Below, in pieces: positions 7,292 to 16,622 of a stretch of DNA of 64,000 nt. Under the pieces are notes generated by a model. The model had not been told where the DNA came from. It did no database searches and was given only the letters and a program-made list of their open reading frames with translations. Source of the DNA: Anaerolentibacter hominis (GTDB lineage: Bacteria > Bacillota > Clostridia > Lachnospirales > Lachnospiraceae); contig NZ_JAWDIX010000002.1 in assembly GCF_032380675.1 (NCBI RefSeq), forward strand, positions 1-64,000, read 5' to 3'. The position numbers were made by a program, and so were the translations under genes. How positions within the stretch are numbered: position 1 is the first letter of the stretch; each line of letters starts with the position of its first letter.

Positions 7292-8503
7292 ATGAGTGAA
7301 CATAATCTGTTATCGGACCTGAAGAACGGAAGAAATTGGAAGGACGAGCGTCTGGAGGAAGCAGCAGGCAGAAGGAGTGTATGGATTCTCCGCCTGTTTG
7401 CAGTTTTTACAGGGCTTCTTGTCCTGGCATATCTATTAACAGACTGGGAGACAGGAGCAGTCAAACTGTATTTATGGTTTGGCGTGCGCTTCTGTCTCCT
7501 ATTGTTTTTTTGCGGCTTGACGATGTTTTTGTATCATGGCTGCACAAATGGGATCATCCTGAATTATTCCAGGCGGATGCGATGTGGTCTGATTGTACTG
7601 GATTGTGCTCTGGCGGGATTTCTGGCATGGACGTGTATGGAACGATTATTCGGCCGGATATGGCTTTCCCTGTTGTCTGCTGCTGTGTGGACGGGAGCCA
7701 TATTCGGCATTTTTTATCTTCTCTATAGTAATTTTCTGAAGGAGTCGGCAGAAGAGATTACGGAGCGGGAGACGGAGCAGTGCAGAAAGAATAAAAACGG
7801 CCTGCGCATTTTGTTGATGATTTTTGTCTTTTTGCCTCCGGCGGGACTAATTTATCAGGCGGCGGCGCCGGATCAAAATATCCTGGCGGTTTCTACGGGA
7901 TTAGCCAAGATCGTCCAGCAGAAGGGAATGAAGAGAGAAGTGTATGGTGTGGATATGAATGAGGACGGTAAGCCGGATAACTGCCTGATTTGGAATACAG
8001 ACCGGCCGCACGGTGTCAGGCAGCTATGTATTTCCTGGGATGGGATGACAGGCAGCATGATCAGGGCACTTCTTCAGCAAGATGACAATTGGTATATATT
8101 TCAGGAAACATGGCAGAAGATCGAGGATGTCTATCCGGAACAGAAAGCGGCTGCGGCACTGAATCGCATGGGGGTGCCAATGGCGGCCTGGATGGAGGAA
8201 ATTGCTTCGGGCCGGGAAGAAGAGGGTTCCTGGTATGAGATTACATTAAAGAAGCGCTATCGGGATAGGGGTATCGGGCTGGAAGAAACGGATCGGGTCA
8301 GGGAGCGGAGGCTTTACTATGGGATGGATCCCTATGGTTTTTTGAAGGAATACAGGGAAATATTGACGTGCAGACGGGGTGAGATGCGGATTGAAAAACA
8401 GGTCGGAGTAAAGATACTGAATTATAATCTGGAACAGGTGGAGATAGAAATGGAAAAGCGGATGGAACATCCTGAACAGAATTATAACAGTTCTGTTCAA
8501 TAA
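7292..8503 (+). CDS. Membrane protein with C-terminal extracytoplasmic domain, array member 1
   Basis: Unrecognised family, 403 residues. A short cytoplasmic N terminus (MSEHNLLSDLKNG) leads into about five transmembrane segments within residues 29-190, then a soluble domain of about 200 residues. That domain starts with DMNEDGKPDN, which has the D-x-N-x-D-G-x-x-D pattern of a calcium-binding loop. The same plan (a HNL/RNLW..DL motif at the N terminus, a membrane block, then a soluble domain) recurs in the genes at 9100 and 10354, so these are diverged tandem paralogues. Start supported by AGGGA motifs at 7276-7286. First gene of the operon read from the 7155 promoter. Confidence 0.75.
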   Translation: MSEHNLLSDLKNGRNWKDERLEEAAGRRSVWILRLFAVFTGLLVLAYLLTDWETGAVKLYLWFGVRFCLLLFFCGLTMFLYHGCTNGIILNYSRRMRCGLIVLDCALAGFLAWTCMERLFGRIWLSLLSAAVWTGAIFGIFYLLYSNFLKESAEEITERETEQCRKNKNGLRILLMIFVFLPPAGLIYQAAAPDQNILAVSTGLAKIVQQKGMKREVYGVDMNEDGKPDNCLIWNTDRPHGVRQLCISWDGMTGSMIRALLQQDDNWYIFQETWQKIEDVYPEQKAAAALNRMGVPMAAWMEEIASGREEEGSWYEITLKKRYRDRGIGLEETDRVRERRLYYGMDPYGFLKEYREILTCRRGEMRIEKQVGVKILNYNLEQVEIEMEKRMEHPEQNYNSSVQ

Positions 8504-8520
8504 GAACAGGAGGAAAGAGC

Positions 8521-9078
8521 ATGAAGGGAAAGGATAGGAATTTACTATATCTATTAAGCAGCGGGACTATGGTTTCAGAAGAACACTGGACAGAGAACAT
8601 TTTTTTGAGGAAGACCCTGATATGGACGGAGCGGCTTCTGGGAATTGTACTGGGCTTTTTTCTGATTCTGCTCTATATCTCGCCTTTTTTGAAGGGTGCA
8701 GCATTGGAAGGGATGATGCACTTCATTCCCCGTTACATTTTTCCGCCGATTTTCCTGCTCTATCATATTTTTTGCCTCTATCTGTGTATTACAGGAAAAA
8801 TATTCTGCCGGGAGGTTAAGGGTAAACTGGTCCTGACGGGCATAACGGCTTATTTATTTCTTTACGAGGCGATGATGGTACACAGAGGATTTTCCGCAGA
8901 TACCTGGTTGTTTCTTGCTATGCTGGGCATTTGTTGGTTTTCCTATTATGCGGGCTGCTGGATCTGCCTGAGCCGGCAAAGGAAAAAGAGGCTTACCCTG
9001 ATTTCTGTGCTGCTGTGGGCCGGATCTCTGACGGGAATATGCATGATATTCCTGCTGTGGCAGGGAAATGCTTTATAG
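8521..9078 (+). CDS. Short integral membrane protein, array member 2
   Basis: A 185-residue protein consisting almost entirely of hydrophobic segments (about 36-60, 72-94, 99-119, 123-143 and 155-178), with basic loops. It resembles the membrane half of its neighbours but lacks the soluble C-terminal domain, so it may be a shortened paralogue or a partner subunit. AGGAGG at 8509-8514 supports the ATG. It follows array member 1 by 17 bases, pointing to translation from the same mRNA. No function can be named. Confidence 0.7.
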   Translation: MKGKDRNLLYLLSSGTMVSEEHWTENIFLRKTLIWTERLLGIVLGFFLILLYISPFLKGAALEGMMHFIPRYIFPPIFLLYHIFCLYLCITGKIFCREVKGKLVLTGITAYLFLYEAMMVHRGFSADTWLFLAMLGICWFSYYAGCWICLSRQRKKRLTLISVLLWAGSLTGICMIFLLWQGNAL

Positions 9079-9099
9079 ATGTGAAAGGAAGGGAATGAG

Positions 9100-10302
9100 A
9101 TGGGGGAGGAACGGAATCTTTGGAAAGATCTAAAAGAGGCTCCGAAAGAACTAGAAGATGAGCGGAGCAGGAACATGAAGGGGCAGACAGTAGTAAAAGT
9201 TCTGAACAGGTGTATGATGATCGTATTTATCATCTGGCTGCTGCTGACGGCGTCTTTATTTATTCCGCAGCTGGTGCTGTTTCAGGTGGCCGGACTGCTG
9301 GCTAGTATCTATATCGTACCAGTGCTTGCTGTATTGTATTCCATCCAGAGTATGTGTCTTTGCTGTACCGGTATGATCGTCTATAGTACGAAGAACGGGA
9401 GGGGAAGGCTGATCGGAAATATTGTCTTCATTGCTCTGCTGTTCTGGGAAGGGGCAGGAGTATTAACCTATCACCGGAGCCTTCAGCTGCTGGCGGCGGT
9501 GGTTGGAAGCTGTCTGGCTTATTTTTGTTTTTATATCGGCTATGATATTTATCTCCAGCGGGATGGGGAAATAACAGAGAAACAAGAGATCAGAAAAGGA
9601 CTTATTATTGTCTGGATTGTATTTCTGGCGGTGGTGGCTGTGCCCTTATTTGCAAGGAATACCAATGGCTTTCGCGCGCCGGTGGAGGGCGTGGGGGAGA
9701 TCAATCTGGCGACAATGATGTTAAAGGAACAGCCCGCCCTTAAGGTTGTAGAGTATGACGGGAAGAATCAACCTTCTGCCTATCTTTGGTACGTGGCTAA
9801 GGAAGAAGATTCTGATTTTATTTACTTGAGCAGCGATCGTTGCCGGATGCGGATAGACGGTGAGGATTACTGGGTGCAGCATGGCATCTGGGAAGAGCAT
9901 ACATTTGACGAACCGCTAAAGGGGGAGAGCTATCTGCCACATGCGGGCGTGAGCCAGTCTCTGGCAGACAGTTCGGAGAAGACTCAAGAGGGGGAGTATA
10001 CAATTTACTGTGTTTCCTACCGGGAGAATCCGCTGCGGGATGCCGCGAAGCGGTATATTGCCTATGATTCGGGTGAGGTAACGATTTCCTACATAGAAAC
10101 CTACGTGATGGATACTTATGGAAATCTGACCGGATATTCCGCCCTGGACCGGTACAAGATGGGAAAGGATGGTGTACAGGAGTATTCAGAATATGAGGGA
10201 TTTCAGGTGCTGGAGACGGATCGGAACAAGATTCTTGGCGAAATGGGGGAAAAGAAAGAAAACCCTGAATTTCCCGCAGACATTCCAGCGTTTAATTATT
10301 GA
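9100..10302 (+). CDS. Membrane protein with C-terminal extracytoplasmic domain, array member 3
   Basis: Unrecognised, 400 residues. N terminus MGEERNLWKDLKEAPKELED is charged and may form a helix; then come about five membrane segments (residues 38-185, the last one IVWIVFLAVVAVPLFA), and a soluble domain of about 200 residues rich in Tyr and acidic residues. N-terminal motif, membrane pattern and length match array members 1 and 4. Ribosome site AAGGAAGGG at 9086-9093. Gaps of 21 and 51 bases to its neighbours fit one operon. Confidence 0.75.
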   Translation: MGEERNLWKDLKEAPKELEDERSRNMKGQTVVKVLNRCMMIVFIIWLLLTASLFIPQLVLFQVAGLLASIYIVPVLAVLYSIQSMCLCCTGMIVYSTKNGRGRLIGNIVFIALLFWEGAGVLTYHRSLQLLAAVVGSCLAYFCFYIGYDIYLQRDGEITEKQEIRKGLIIVWIVFLAVVAVPLFARNTNGFRAPVEGVGEINLATMMLKEQPALKVVEYDGKNQPSAYLWYVAKEEDSDFIYLSSDRCRMRIDGEDYWVQHGIWEEHTFDEPLKGESYLPHAGVSQSLADSSEKTQEGEYTIYCVSYRENPLRDAAKRYIAYDSGEVTISYIETYVMDTYGNLTGYSALDRYKMGKDGVQEYSEYEGFQVLETDRNKILGEMGEKKENPEFPADIPAFNY

Positions 10303-10353
10303 GACGGATAGAGCAGCCGCAACAGAGCAGTACAGGGGAAGGGGAGAATAGAC

Positions 10354-11505
10354 ATGGATCATAATTTATGGGATGACCTGGAGCAAAGCTGGAAAGAAAG
10401 GATGCATGATGAATCCGGAGGATGGGGGATCAGAAGCTGGATTATATTCGGTCTCAATCTGACTGCAATCATAATTTCACGGTGGGTGGCAGAACGGTAT
10501 GGAATATCCTTAACAGAGGGGCCCGGGGTGCTGCTTGCCTGTGTGGCGGCGGCTATCTTCGCTCTGCTTCCGGTATGGCCCCTGCTGTGGTGTTTTGATG
10601 GGTCCATTTGCGGAAAGTGTAAGGGAAAGGGATCTCTGTTTGCTTATTTATGCTGCTTTGGATTTTTATGGACATTCTGTCTGCGTTATTATGCCCGGAC
10701 AGGGAGATGGGGGTTTCATATTTATGCGCTGATCTTTTTATCCTCCTTTGTCATAGGATATCTGTTCTTTTACTTTTCTTATCGGGAATATATCAAAAAC
10801 GCGGAGGGTATCAGTACCCAGAAAAAACTGAAACGGAATAAAAGGATTATCTTAGGGTCGCTGGCAGTCTATCTGCTGATCCCGTTCTGCCTGATGCTTT
10901 CGTCCGCATGGGGGAATGGAAATACTAAAACCTGGAGGGTGAACCGGGCCGTCAGGGGCTATACAAAGTCCGATGCCCTTATCTTGAACATAGAGAATGA
11001 AACCGATGGGAAAAAGACTTCAGATTACTATGTCGTTGTCAGCGAAAAGGACGAACTAAATTTTGTGTTCCTCTCTATGGATGCAGCCAGGACAAAATTG
11101 ACAGAGGGAAGGGCCCATTATGACGGGGCAAACTATATTCTGGAAGACGGAGGCTGGAGAGTAACAGGTGAGAGTGAGACAGGGACTGGGATGCCGCAGA
11201 TCAACATTCCTTCTGTGAAACGAAGTAGTACCGGAATGATGAGGGATATGGAGTTAAAAAAGACAGAGGAAGGGTTGACCCTGACGGTCCTGGAGCGGCA
11301 TGGCGAAACGGTAGTGAATACCTGTTATCGGCTGGGTCAGGATAAGAGGTTACACGAATTTGCCCAGACAACCGAGTGGCAGGGCGAATCAGATAGAAAT
11401 CGGAAGCAGGCGAGAAGGATCGAAGTGCTCTCCTATAAAGAAGATACGGCGGAACAACAGCTGCTGGAACAGATAAAGAATCCGCATCTGCCGAACGATA
11501 AGTAA
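10354..11505 (+). CDS. Membrane protein with C-terminal extracytoplasmic domain, array member 4
   Basis: Unrecognised, 383 residues. N terminus MDHNLWDDLEQSWKERM repeats the pattern of member 3; about five membrane segments lie between residues 25 and 185, followed by a soluble domain of about 190 residues with alternating strands and charged stretches. Ribosome site AAGGGGAG at 10338-10345. It ends 20 bases before a small XRE-type regulator, which probably shares the mRNA. Confidence 0.75.
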   Translation: MDHNLWDDLEQSWKERMHDESGGWGIRSWIIFGLNLTAIIISRWVAERYGISLTEGPGVLLACVAAAIFALLPVWPLLWCFDGSICGKCKGKGSLFAYLCCFGFLWTFCLRYYARTGRWGFHIYALIFLSSFVIGYLFFYFSYREYIKNAEGISTQKKLKRNKRIILGSLAVYLLIPFCLMLSSAWGNGNTKTWRVNRAVRGYTKSDALILNIENETDGKKTSDYYVVVSEKDELNFVFLSMDAARTKLTEGRAHYDGANYILEDGGWRVTGESETGTGMPQINIPSVKRSSTGMMRDMELKKTEEGLTLTVLERHGETVVNTCYRLGQDKRLHEFAQTTEWQGESDRNRKQARRIEVLSYKEDTAEQQLLEQIKNPHLPNDK

Positions 11506-11525
11506 TTTTCAGGAAAGGAACTGCC

Positions 11526-11732
11526 ATGTCCAGAAATATGCGGTTAAAGGCGGCCAGAACAGAAAAGGGGTTATCCCAGGATGAGCTGGCAGGGCTGGTT
11601 GGAGTGTCCCGCCAGACCATCAACATGATTGAGCGGGGGGACTACAACCCGTCCCTGAATCTGTGCCTGAAAATATGCTGGGTACTGGAACGGACGCTGG
11701 ATGAACTGTTCTGGAAAGGCAGGGATGAATAG
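11526..11732 (+). CDS. XRE-family helix-turn-helix regulator (short type)
   Basis: A 68-residue protein that is essentially one HTH_3 domain: RLKAARTEKGLSQDELAGLV, then SRQTINMIERGDYNPSL as recognition helix and following loop, and a C-terminal helix ending TLDELFW. This compact type is common in Firmicutes next to membrane-protein genes, which it often represses. AAAGGAA at 11514-11520 supports the ATG. Being last in the array operon it probably controls that operon (inference). Confidence 0.9.
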   Translation: MSRNMRLKAARTEKGLSQDELAGLVGVSRQTINMIERGDYNPSLNLCLKICWVLERTLDELFWKGRDE

Positions 11733-11753
11733 CGGCAGGACATGTGCGGAATT

Positions 11754-11782
11754 TTGACGGATGCTGTAATGTATGGTAAACT
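11754..11782 (+). promoter_or_regulatory. Sigma-A type promoter upstream of the glycosyltransferase
   Basis: TTGACG (11754-11759), 17 bases, TAAACT (11777-11782). It lies in the 130-base gap between the XRE gene and the glycosyltransferase and would start a new transcription unit. Confidence 0.6.
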
Positions 11783-11862
11783 TTCTTATATTTGACCCGC
11801 AGCGTGATGGGACGGCTTGAGAGATATTAGTAGTATGGGTTAAGAATAATGAGGTTAGGGTT

Positions 11863-13026
11863 ATGAGAGTTTTATTGGTCATGGACCAGTTCGACAATGA
11901 CAACAACGGGACGACAATTACGGCCCGCAGACTGGCATCGGCGCTGCGCAGGCACGGACATGAGGTGTATGTAATAGGCGCTGGCAAGAAAGAGGATCAT
12001 AAATTCGTTGTGAAAACCTATCCGCTGCCGCCAATTGTGAAGCAGCTGGTGACGAGCCAGGGAATGGTCTTTGCGAGACCAAACCGGCGAACGCTGCGGG
12101 AGGCCATCTGTCAGGTTGACGTGGTCCATTTTCTGATGCCATTCCGCCTGTCCATCAAGGGGCTTAAGATTGCGGAGGAACTGGGGGTGCCGAGGACAGC
12201 GGCCTTTCATGTGCAGCCGGAGAATATAACCTATTCTATCTGTCTGGGTACCAGTGAACCGGTGAACCGGCGTATTTATCAGTTTTTTTATAAGCACTTT
12301 TATTATGCCTTCACCCATATCCATTGCCCCAGCCGTTTTATCGCGGATCAGTTGGTTGAGAATGGATATGGGGCTAAGCTCCATGTGATCTCCAACGGGG
12401 TTGATCCAGATTTTGTTTATCGGAAAATTCCGAAAAAAGCGGAGTGGATGGACCGGTTTGTCATTTTAATGATCGGGCGTTTTTCCAATGAGAAACGGCA
12501 GGATCTGCTGATCGAAGGAATTAAGAAGTCCAGATATGAAAGCAGTATACAGCTGGTGATGGCCGGTCAGGGGCCGAAAAAGGAAGATCTCAGAAAGCTT
12601 GGAAGGGTTCTGACCCATGAGCCGGTGATGGAATTTTACAGCCATGAGGATCTGATGGATGTGATCGCTATGAGTGACCTCTACGTCCATGCTTCCGATG
12701 CGGAGATCGAGGCAATTTCCTGCATGGAGGCTTTTTCCAGCGGCCTGGTGCCGATCATTGCGAACAGCGTGAAGTCGGCTACCCCACAGTTTGCTCTGGA
12801 TGAGAGAAGCCTGTTTGAAGCGGGCAGCAGCAGTTCCCTGGCGGAGAAGATTGACTACTGGATGGAACATGAACGGGAGCGTAAGGAAATGGAACAGGCA
12901 TACAGCGAACATGGGAAGCAATATTCTCTGGATGCCTGCGTGGACAGGATGGAGGAAATGTTTCGGGAAGAAATCGAGGAGAGGACCGGAGTGAAACCCG
13001 ATGGTAATGATGGAATCAAAGGATGA
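11863..13026 (+). CDS. Glycosyltransferase family 4
   Basis: A 387-residue GT-B glycosyltransferase that transfers a sugar from a nucleotide donor. The N-terminal Rossmann domain begins MRVLLVMDQFDNDNNGTTITARRL; the C-terminal domain has the donor-binding start FVILMIGRFSNEKRQDLLIEGI and the retaining-GT E-x7-E motif in EIEAISCMEAFSSG. No membrane segment, so it acts at the cytoplasmic face. It overlaps the following acyltransferase by 26 bases, suggesting coupled translation and a shared role in a membrane glycolipid (GT4 enzymes make glycosyl-diacylglycerols). The acceptor cannot be read from sequence. Confidence 0.88.
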   Translation: MRVLLVMDQFDNDNNGTTITARRLASALRRHGHEVYVIGAGKKEDHKFVVKTYPLPPIVKQLVTSQGMVFARPNRRTLREAICQVDVVHFLMPFRLSIKGLKIAEELGVPRTAAFHVQPENITYSICLGTSEPVNRRIYQFFYKHFYYAFTHIHCPSRFIADQLVENGYGAKLHVISNGVDPDFVYRKIPKKAEWMDRFVILMIGRFSNEKRQDLLIEGIKKSRYESSIQLVMAGQGPKKEDLRKLGRVLTHEPVMEFYSHEDLMDVIAMSDLYVHASDAEIEAISCMEAFSSGLVPIIANSVKSATPQFALDERSLFEAGSSSSLAEKIDYWMEHERERKEMEQAYSEHGKQYSLDACVDRMEEMFREEIEERTGVKPDGNDGIKG

Positions 13027-13750
13027 GGAACAGCCTGTTTATGAGACCGAACGCATCGTTAAGATGTGGGAGCCGCTTAAGTTCCGGTGGAACGAGAAAT
13101 TTCAGTTCTTTCCAAAGAGCAGGCTTTTTCGGATTGGCAACCGGTTGATCCGGGAGCTGGTTTACCTGATTTTTATCCCGGTGAACCGGCTGGTGTTTGG
13201 ACTCAGGGTGACGGGGCGGGAGAATTTAAAGAAGGTTCAAAAAACAGGAGTGGTCACAGTCTGCAACCATGTTCATCTATTAGACTGTGTAATTTTGGCC
13301 TGTGCCATGAGAAAGCGGCCCGTCTGTTTTCCCACGCTCCAGGCAAACTTTCAGATCCCGGTGCTGCGGCATCTGATCCGCCTGCTGGGCGGGGTGCCAA
13401 TCCCGGAAAATAAAAAAGGGTTCTTAAAGCTAAGCAGGGAGCTGAATCAGTATGTCAGGAAGGGCGGACTGGTTCATTTATATCCGGAGACGGTGCTCCA
13501 CCCTTACTATAATGGGATCAGGGGGTTTAAGCGCGGGGCATTTTTGCTTGCCTATGAGACCGGTGCTCCGATTCTGCCCTTCGTTATCACGTTTCGAAGG
13601 CCGAAGGGCATACGGAAATATCTGAAAAAGAAACCCTGTGTGACCCTCCATATCCTGGAGCCGGTCTATCCAGATCTGACCGCGAACAAAAAGGAAGAGA
13701 CGAACCGTCTGATGTGGGAGGTCTATGAACGGATGAAACATGTTACATAA
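13001..13750 (+). CDS. Lysophospholipid acyltransferase (1-acylglycerol-3-phosphate O-acyltransferase family)
   Basis: A 249-residue PlsC-type acyltransferase. The catalytic H-x4-D motif is in VCNHVHLLDCV (around residue 88); the second block LGGVPIPENKKG and the third, LYPETVLHP, follow in the usual order. The third block reads PET where most members have PEG, a mild deviation. One N-terminal hydrophobic stretch (LIRELVYLIFIPVNRLVFGL) anchors it to the membrane. It overlaps the glycosyltransferase and is followed 18 bases later by a permease gene. Likely role: acylation in phospholipid or glycolipid synthesis. Confidence 0.88.
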   Translation: MVMMESKDEEQPVYETERIVKMWEPLKFRWNEKFQFFPKSRLFRIGNRLIRELVYLIFIPVNRLVFGLRVTGRENLKKVQKTGVVTVCNHVHLLDCVILACAMRKRPVCFPTLQANFQIPVLRHLIRLLGGVPIPENKKGFLKLSRELNQYVRKGGLVHLYPETVLHPYYNGIRGFKRGAFLLAYETGAPILPFVITFRRPKGIRKYLKKKPCVTLHILEPVYPDLTANKKEETNRLMWEVYERMKHVT

Positions 13751-13768
13751 ATCAAGGGGAGAAGAAAT

Positions 13769-14905
13769 ATGAAGAAGGAATTAACGACCTGGGAGGGAGC
13801 CTGTATTATCACCGGCTATGGAATCGGCGGCGGTGTTATGGCTATGCCTTACCTGGCGCAGAAAAATGGTATTATAGTTAGCTTTGTTATTCTGGCTGCG
13901 GCATTTCTGGCCAGTTATATTTTGCATGTGATGATTGCGGATCTGGCGCTCAGGAGCGGAGAGGGAGCACAGCTGATTGAGGTATTTTCCCGCTTTTTAT
14001 TCAGAGGAAAAGGGAAAAAGATCATGACACTCAGCTTCTTTGTCATTATGACGCTGGTGCTGTTTACCAATCTGGCGGCCTACATATCCGGTGCGGCAGA
14101 GATCATTAATGCTTCTCTGGGGATACCTATGATTCTCTCAAGGCTCCTTTTTTATGTTGTGGCAGCAGCCGTGGTGCTTTTCGGGCTGAAGGCAGTGGGA
14201 GTAAGTGAAAAGATTGCGGTCGCTGTGATATTCGTGCTGGTGGGTGTGTTATGCATCGCATCGTTCTTTCAGCCGTCAGCCGGGCTTCCGGTTAAGGCCG
14301 GAACGTTAAACCAGGGACTGGCGTATTTCGGAATGGCAATGTTTGCATTCTCCGCATTTTTCTCGATTCCTCAGGCAGTAACCGGCCTGAAGGGGGATCA
14401 GAGCCGGATTAAAAAGGCCATTTTCTGGGGACTGATGAACAATGTTATTTTGATTGTGTTAATTACGGTCTGTGCTCTGATTGCCTCCAAAACAGTGACG
14501 GAAGTGGCGATGATCGGCTGGAGCCAGGGGATCGGTGTGTGGGCCCAGGCACTGGGTTCAGCCTTTACCGTGCTGGCTATGCTGACTACCTATTGGTCAA
14601 TTTCTCTTGCCCTGTCGGATATTGTGGAGGAACAGACTCATTTAAACCGGCGTATCTGCTGGATGGTGGCTACAATCCCCTCCCTGGTGCTGACCTTTCT
14701 GGGACTGGGAGGTTTCATGGAATTTATGCGTCTGGCCGGCGGTCTGATTGCTATTTTAATTGCGCTGCTGGTGATTCCTGCCTACCGCAATGCCGCGAAG
14801 GAACCGGGAGAGTCTATGATGGGCAGGTTTGGCGGGACCGGTATGCAAGTGATTATTATAGTGGCTTATCTTTTGATGGCCGTGGGAAATGTGGTTACCT
14901 ATTAG
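13769..14905 (+). CDS. Aromatic amino-acid permease family transporter
   Basis: A 378-residue integral membrane protein with about 11 transmembrane helices. The N terminus TWEGACIITGYGIGGGVMAMPYLAQKNG has the unwound first helix (G-x-G-I-G-G-G) and the MPY motif of the tyrosine/tryptophan (ArAAP/AAAP) transporters, so it most likely imports an aromatic or related amino acid by cation symport. Lengths of 370-400 are normal. It is followed 35 bases on by an amidohydrolase gene, so the two may act on related substrates. Confidence 0.82.
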   Translation: MKKELTTWEGACIITGYGIGGGVMAMPYLAQKNGIIVSFVILAAAFLASYILHVMIADLALRSGEGAQLIEVFSRFLFRGKGKKIMTLSFFVIMTLVLFTNLAAYISGAAEIINASLGIPMILSRLLFYVVAAAVVLFGLKAVGVSEKIAVAVIFVLVGVLCIASFFQPSAGLPVKAGTLNQGLAYFGMAMFAFSAFFSIPQAVTGLKGDQSRIKKAIFWGLMNNVILIVLITVCALIASKTVTEVAMIGWSQGIGVWAQALGSAFTVLAMLTTYWSISLALSDIVEEQTHLNRRICWMVATIPSLVLTFLGLGGFMEFMRLAGGLIAILIALLVIPAYRNAAKEPGESMMGRFGGTGMQVIIIVAYLLMAVGNVVTY

Positions 14906-14940
14906 TCAGGGTATGCGCGGGAAGAAGGAAGATCAGGTTT

Positions 14941-16560
14941 ATGATGAGACGACAAAGAAAGAAGAAAAAAGTCCTGTATACAGACGGGATCTTTCACACC
15001 ATGCGGACGGAGGACGAGAGCTATGAATATCTGGGTGTGAAGGGAGAGAACATCTGTTATCTTGGAAATACCAGGCCGGAGGGAGACTGGGAGGAAGTGT
15101 CGTTACACGGCAGGCATGTATTTCCAGCCATGATTGACTCTCATCTGCATCTTACTTACTCCCTTGTGCTTGCCGCATCCAGTTTCGTCATCTGTACGGT
15201 AGAAGATGGGAAAGTGATTCCTTCCAATCTGGAGGGGGTTCGGGCGAAGATATGCGGGGAGAGCAGTAAATATGGTAAGAATGAAATCATTGTAGCTAAC
15301 AACTATATAGTCTCTGCGATGGAGGAAAAGCGGCTGCCCACCAGACAGGAGCTGGATGAATGGACCGGTGGGCGGGCTATGGTTTTATATAATATCGATG
15401 GGCACAGCAGCAGCCTGTCCACCAGGATGCTTGAAAGGCTGGGAATTGATCCTGCCGCCACCGACGGGATACTTTCCGGCAAGGAACATGAATTTAATCA
15501 GGGAAAAATTACAGGACTGATCGCAAAATCTGTGACGCCGGCGAAACTGGCCCGGGGAATCGGAAACTTCACCAATCTGTGCTGCCGGTACGGGATCAGC
15601 CACGTTTGTGCGCTTGACGGGAGCGGGGATGTGAAAAAGGATACTCTCACGCGGCTGATGGTCTGGCTGTTTCGGAGAATGGATATCGGCGTGCGGTTCT
15701 TTCCTCAGTATATGGACTTTCCAAGGACAGAATATTTTCGGAGATTTCAGAAGAGGCCCAGGGTGGGTGGCTGCGGCGTCTGGGAGATGGATGGCTCGGT
15801 CGGGTCTCACAGCGCGGCATTTTACCGGCCTTACCGGGACAATGGAGCCAGAGGCGACTGCTATTATCCCACGGAGCAGATTGAGGATCTGGTGAAGGCT
15901 GCCTATGACAGAGGGTATGTGGTAACGGCCCATGCCATCGGGGAGAAAGCCATTGACCAGATAACCGGCATTATGGAGAAGCTGCCCCGCAGGCTGGATG
16001 CCGGGAAAGGAATGAATCGGATCGATCATTTTGAATTTCCCACTGAGGGGGCTGTAGATAAAATCTGCCGGATGGACGTGGCCGTGACGGTACAGCCTGG
16101 ATTCTCCTGGATGGACCGGCATTATTTGAAAAGCTATGAACAGTTTCTGGAACAGGAGATCATTGATCGGCAGGTGCCGTTAAAAAGACTGGTGAAGGCC
16201 GGTGTCTGTGTCTGCGGCTCCAGCGATTCCCCGGTCCAGGGGATCAATCCATTTGAGCAGATGCTGGGCATGGTGGACTTTTATGTTCCTTCTCAGTCCC
16301 TGAGTCCCTATGAAGCGCTCTGTACCTACACAAAGAATGGCGCCAGGATGCTGGGGGAAGATGGTGAGATCGGTACGCTGGAGGTGGGAAAGCTGGCGAA
16401 TTTTTTTACCATGAAAGAAAATATACTAAAGACAGATAAGAACCGGATCGGAGGACTCCTGCCGGAAGCAATGTATGTGCAGGGCAGGCTCTGCCGGGAG
16501 AAAAAGGGTACGTTAGGGGAACTTATTGGCATGCTGTTTCGCCGTTCCAGGGCGATTTAA
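14941..16560 (+). CDS. Amidohydrolase family 3 protein (YtcJ-like)
   Basis: A 539-residue metal-dependent hydrolase of the amidohydrolase superfamily. DSHLHLTY is the first metal motif (H-x-H); EMDGSVGSHSAAF, VVTAHAIGEKA, RIDHFEFP and SSDSPVQGINPF supply later ligands and the active-site Asp in the order of the YtcJ/N-substituted formamide deformylase group. The start at 14941 is the first Met after the permease stop, with AAGGA nearby; a longer open frame back to 14539 overlaps the permease and is not real. C-terminal GTLEVGKLANFFTM is the typical closing beta strand. Substrate unknown; probably an amide or cyclic amide. Confidence 0.87.
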   Translation: MMRRQRKKKKVLYTDGIFHTMRTEDESYEYLGVKGENICYLGNTRPEGDWEEVSLHGRHVFPAMIDSHLHLTYSLVLAASSFVICTVEDGKVIPSNLEGVRAKICGESSKYGKNEIIVANNYIVSAMEEKRLPTRQELDEWTGGRAMVLYNIDGHSSSLSTRMLERLGIDPAATDGILSGKEHEFNQGKITGLIAKSVTPAKLARGIGNFTNLCCRYGISHVCALDGSGDVKKDTLTRLMVWLFRRMDIGVRFFPQYMDFPRTEYFRRFQKRPRVGGCGVWEMDGSVGSHSAAFYRPYRDNGARGDCYYPTEQIEDLVKAAYDRGYVVTAHAIGEKAIDQITGIMEKLPRRLDAGKGMNRIDHFEFPTEGAVDKICRMDVAVTVQPGFSWMDRHYLKSYEQFLEQEIIDRQVPLKRLVKAGVCVCGSSDSPVQGINPFEQMLGMVDFYVPSQSLSPYEALCTYTKNGARMLGEDGEIGTLEVGKLANFFTMKENILKTDKNRIGGLLPEAMYVQGRLCREKKGTLGELIGMLFRRSRAI

Positions 16561-16581
16561 ATATTATATGGGAAGAACGGA

Positions 16582-16610
16582 TTTACATTTTCGCATAAGT
16601 CTGCTATGAT
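16582..16610 (+). promoter_or_regulatory. Promoter of the purine permease
   Basis: TTTACA (16582-16587), 17-base spacer, TATGAT (16605-16610). Transcription would start near 16617, leaving a leader of about 110 bases before the ATG at 16728. Confidence 0.6.
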
Positions 16611-16622
16611 CAAGTAGGAAGT

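Noticed and set aside
14539..14940. N-terminal extension of the amidohydrolase frame
   Set aside because: It lies wholly on the permease gene, and homology to amidohydrolases begins only after the ATG at 14941.
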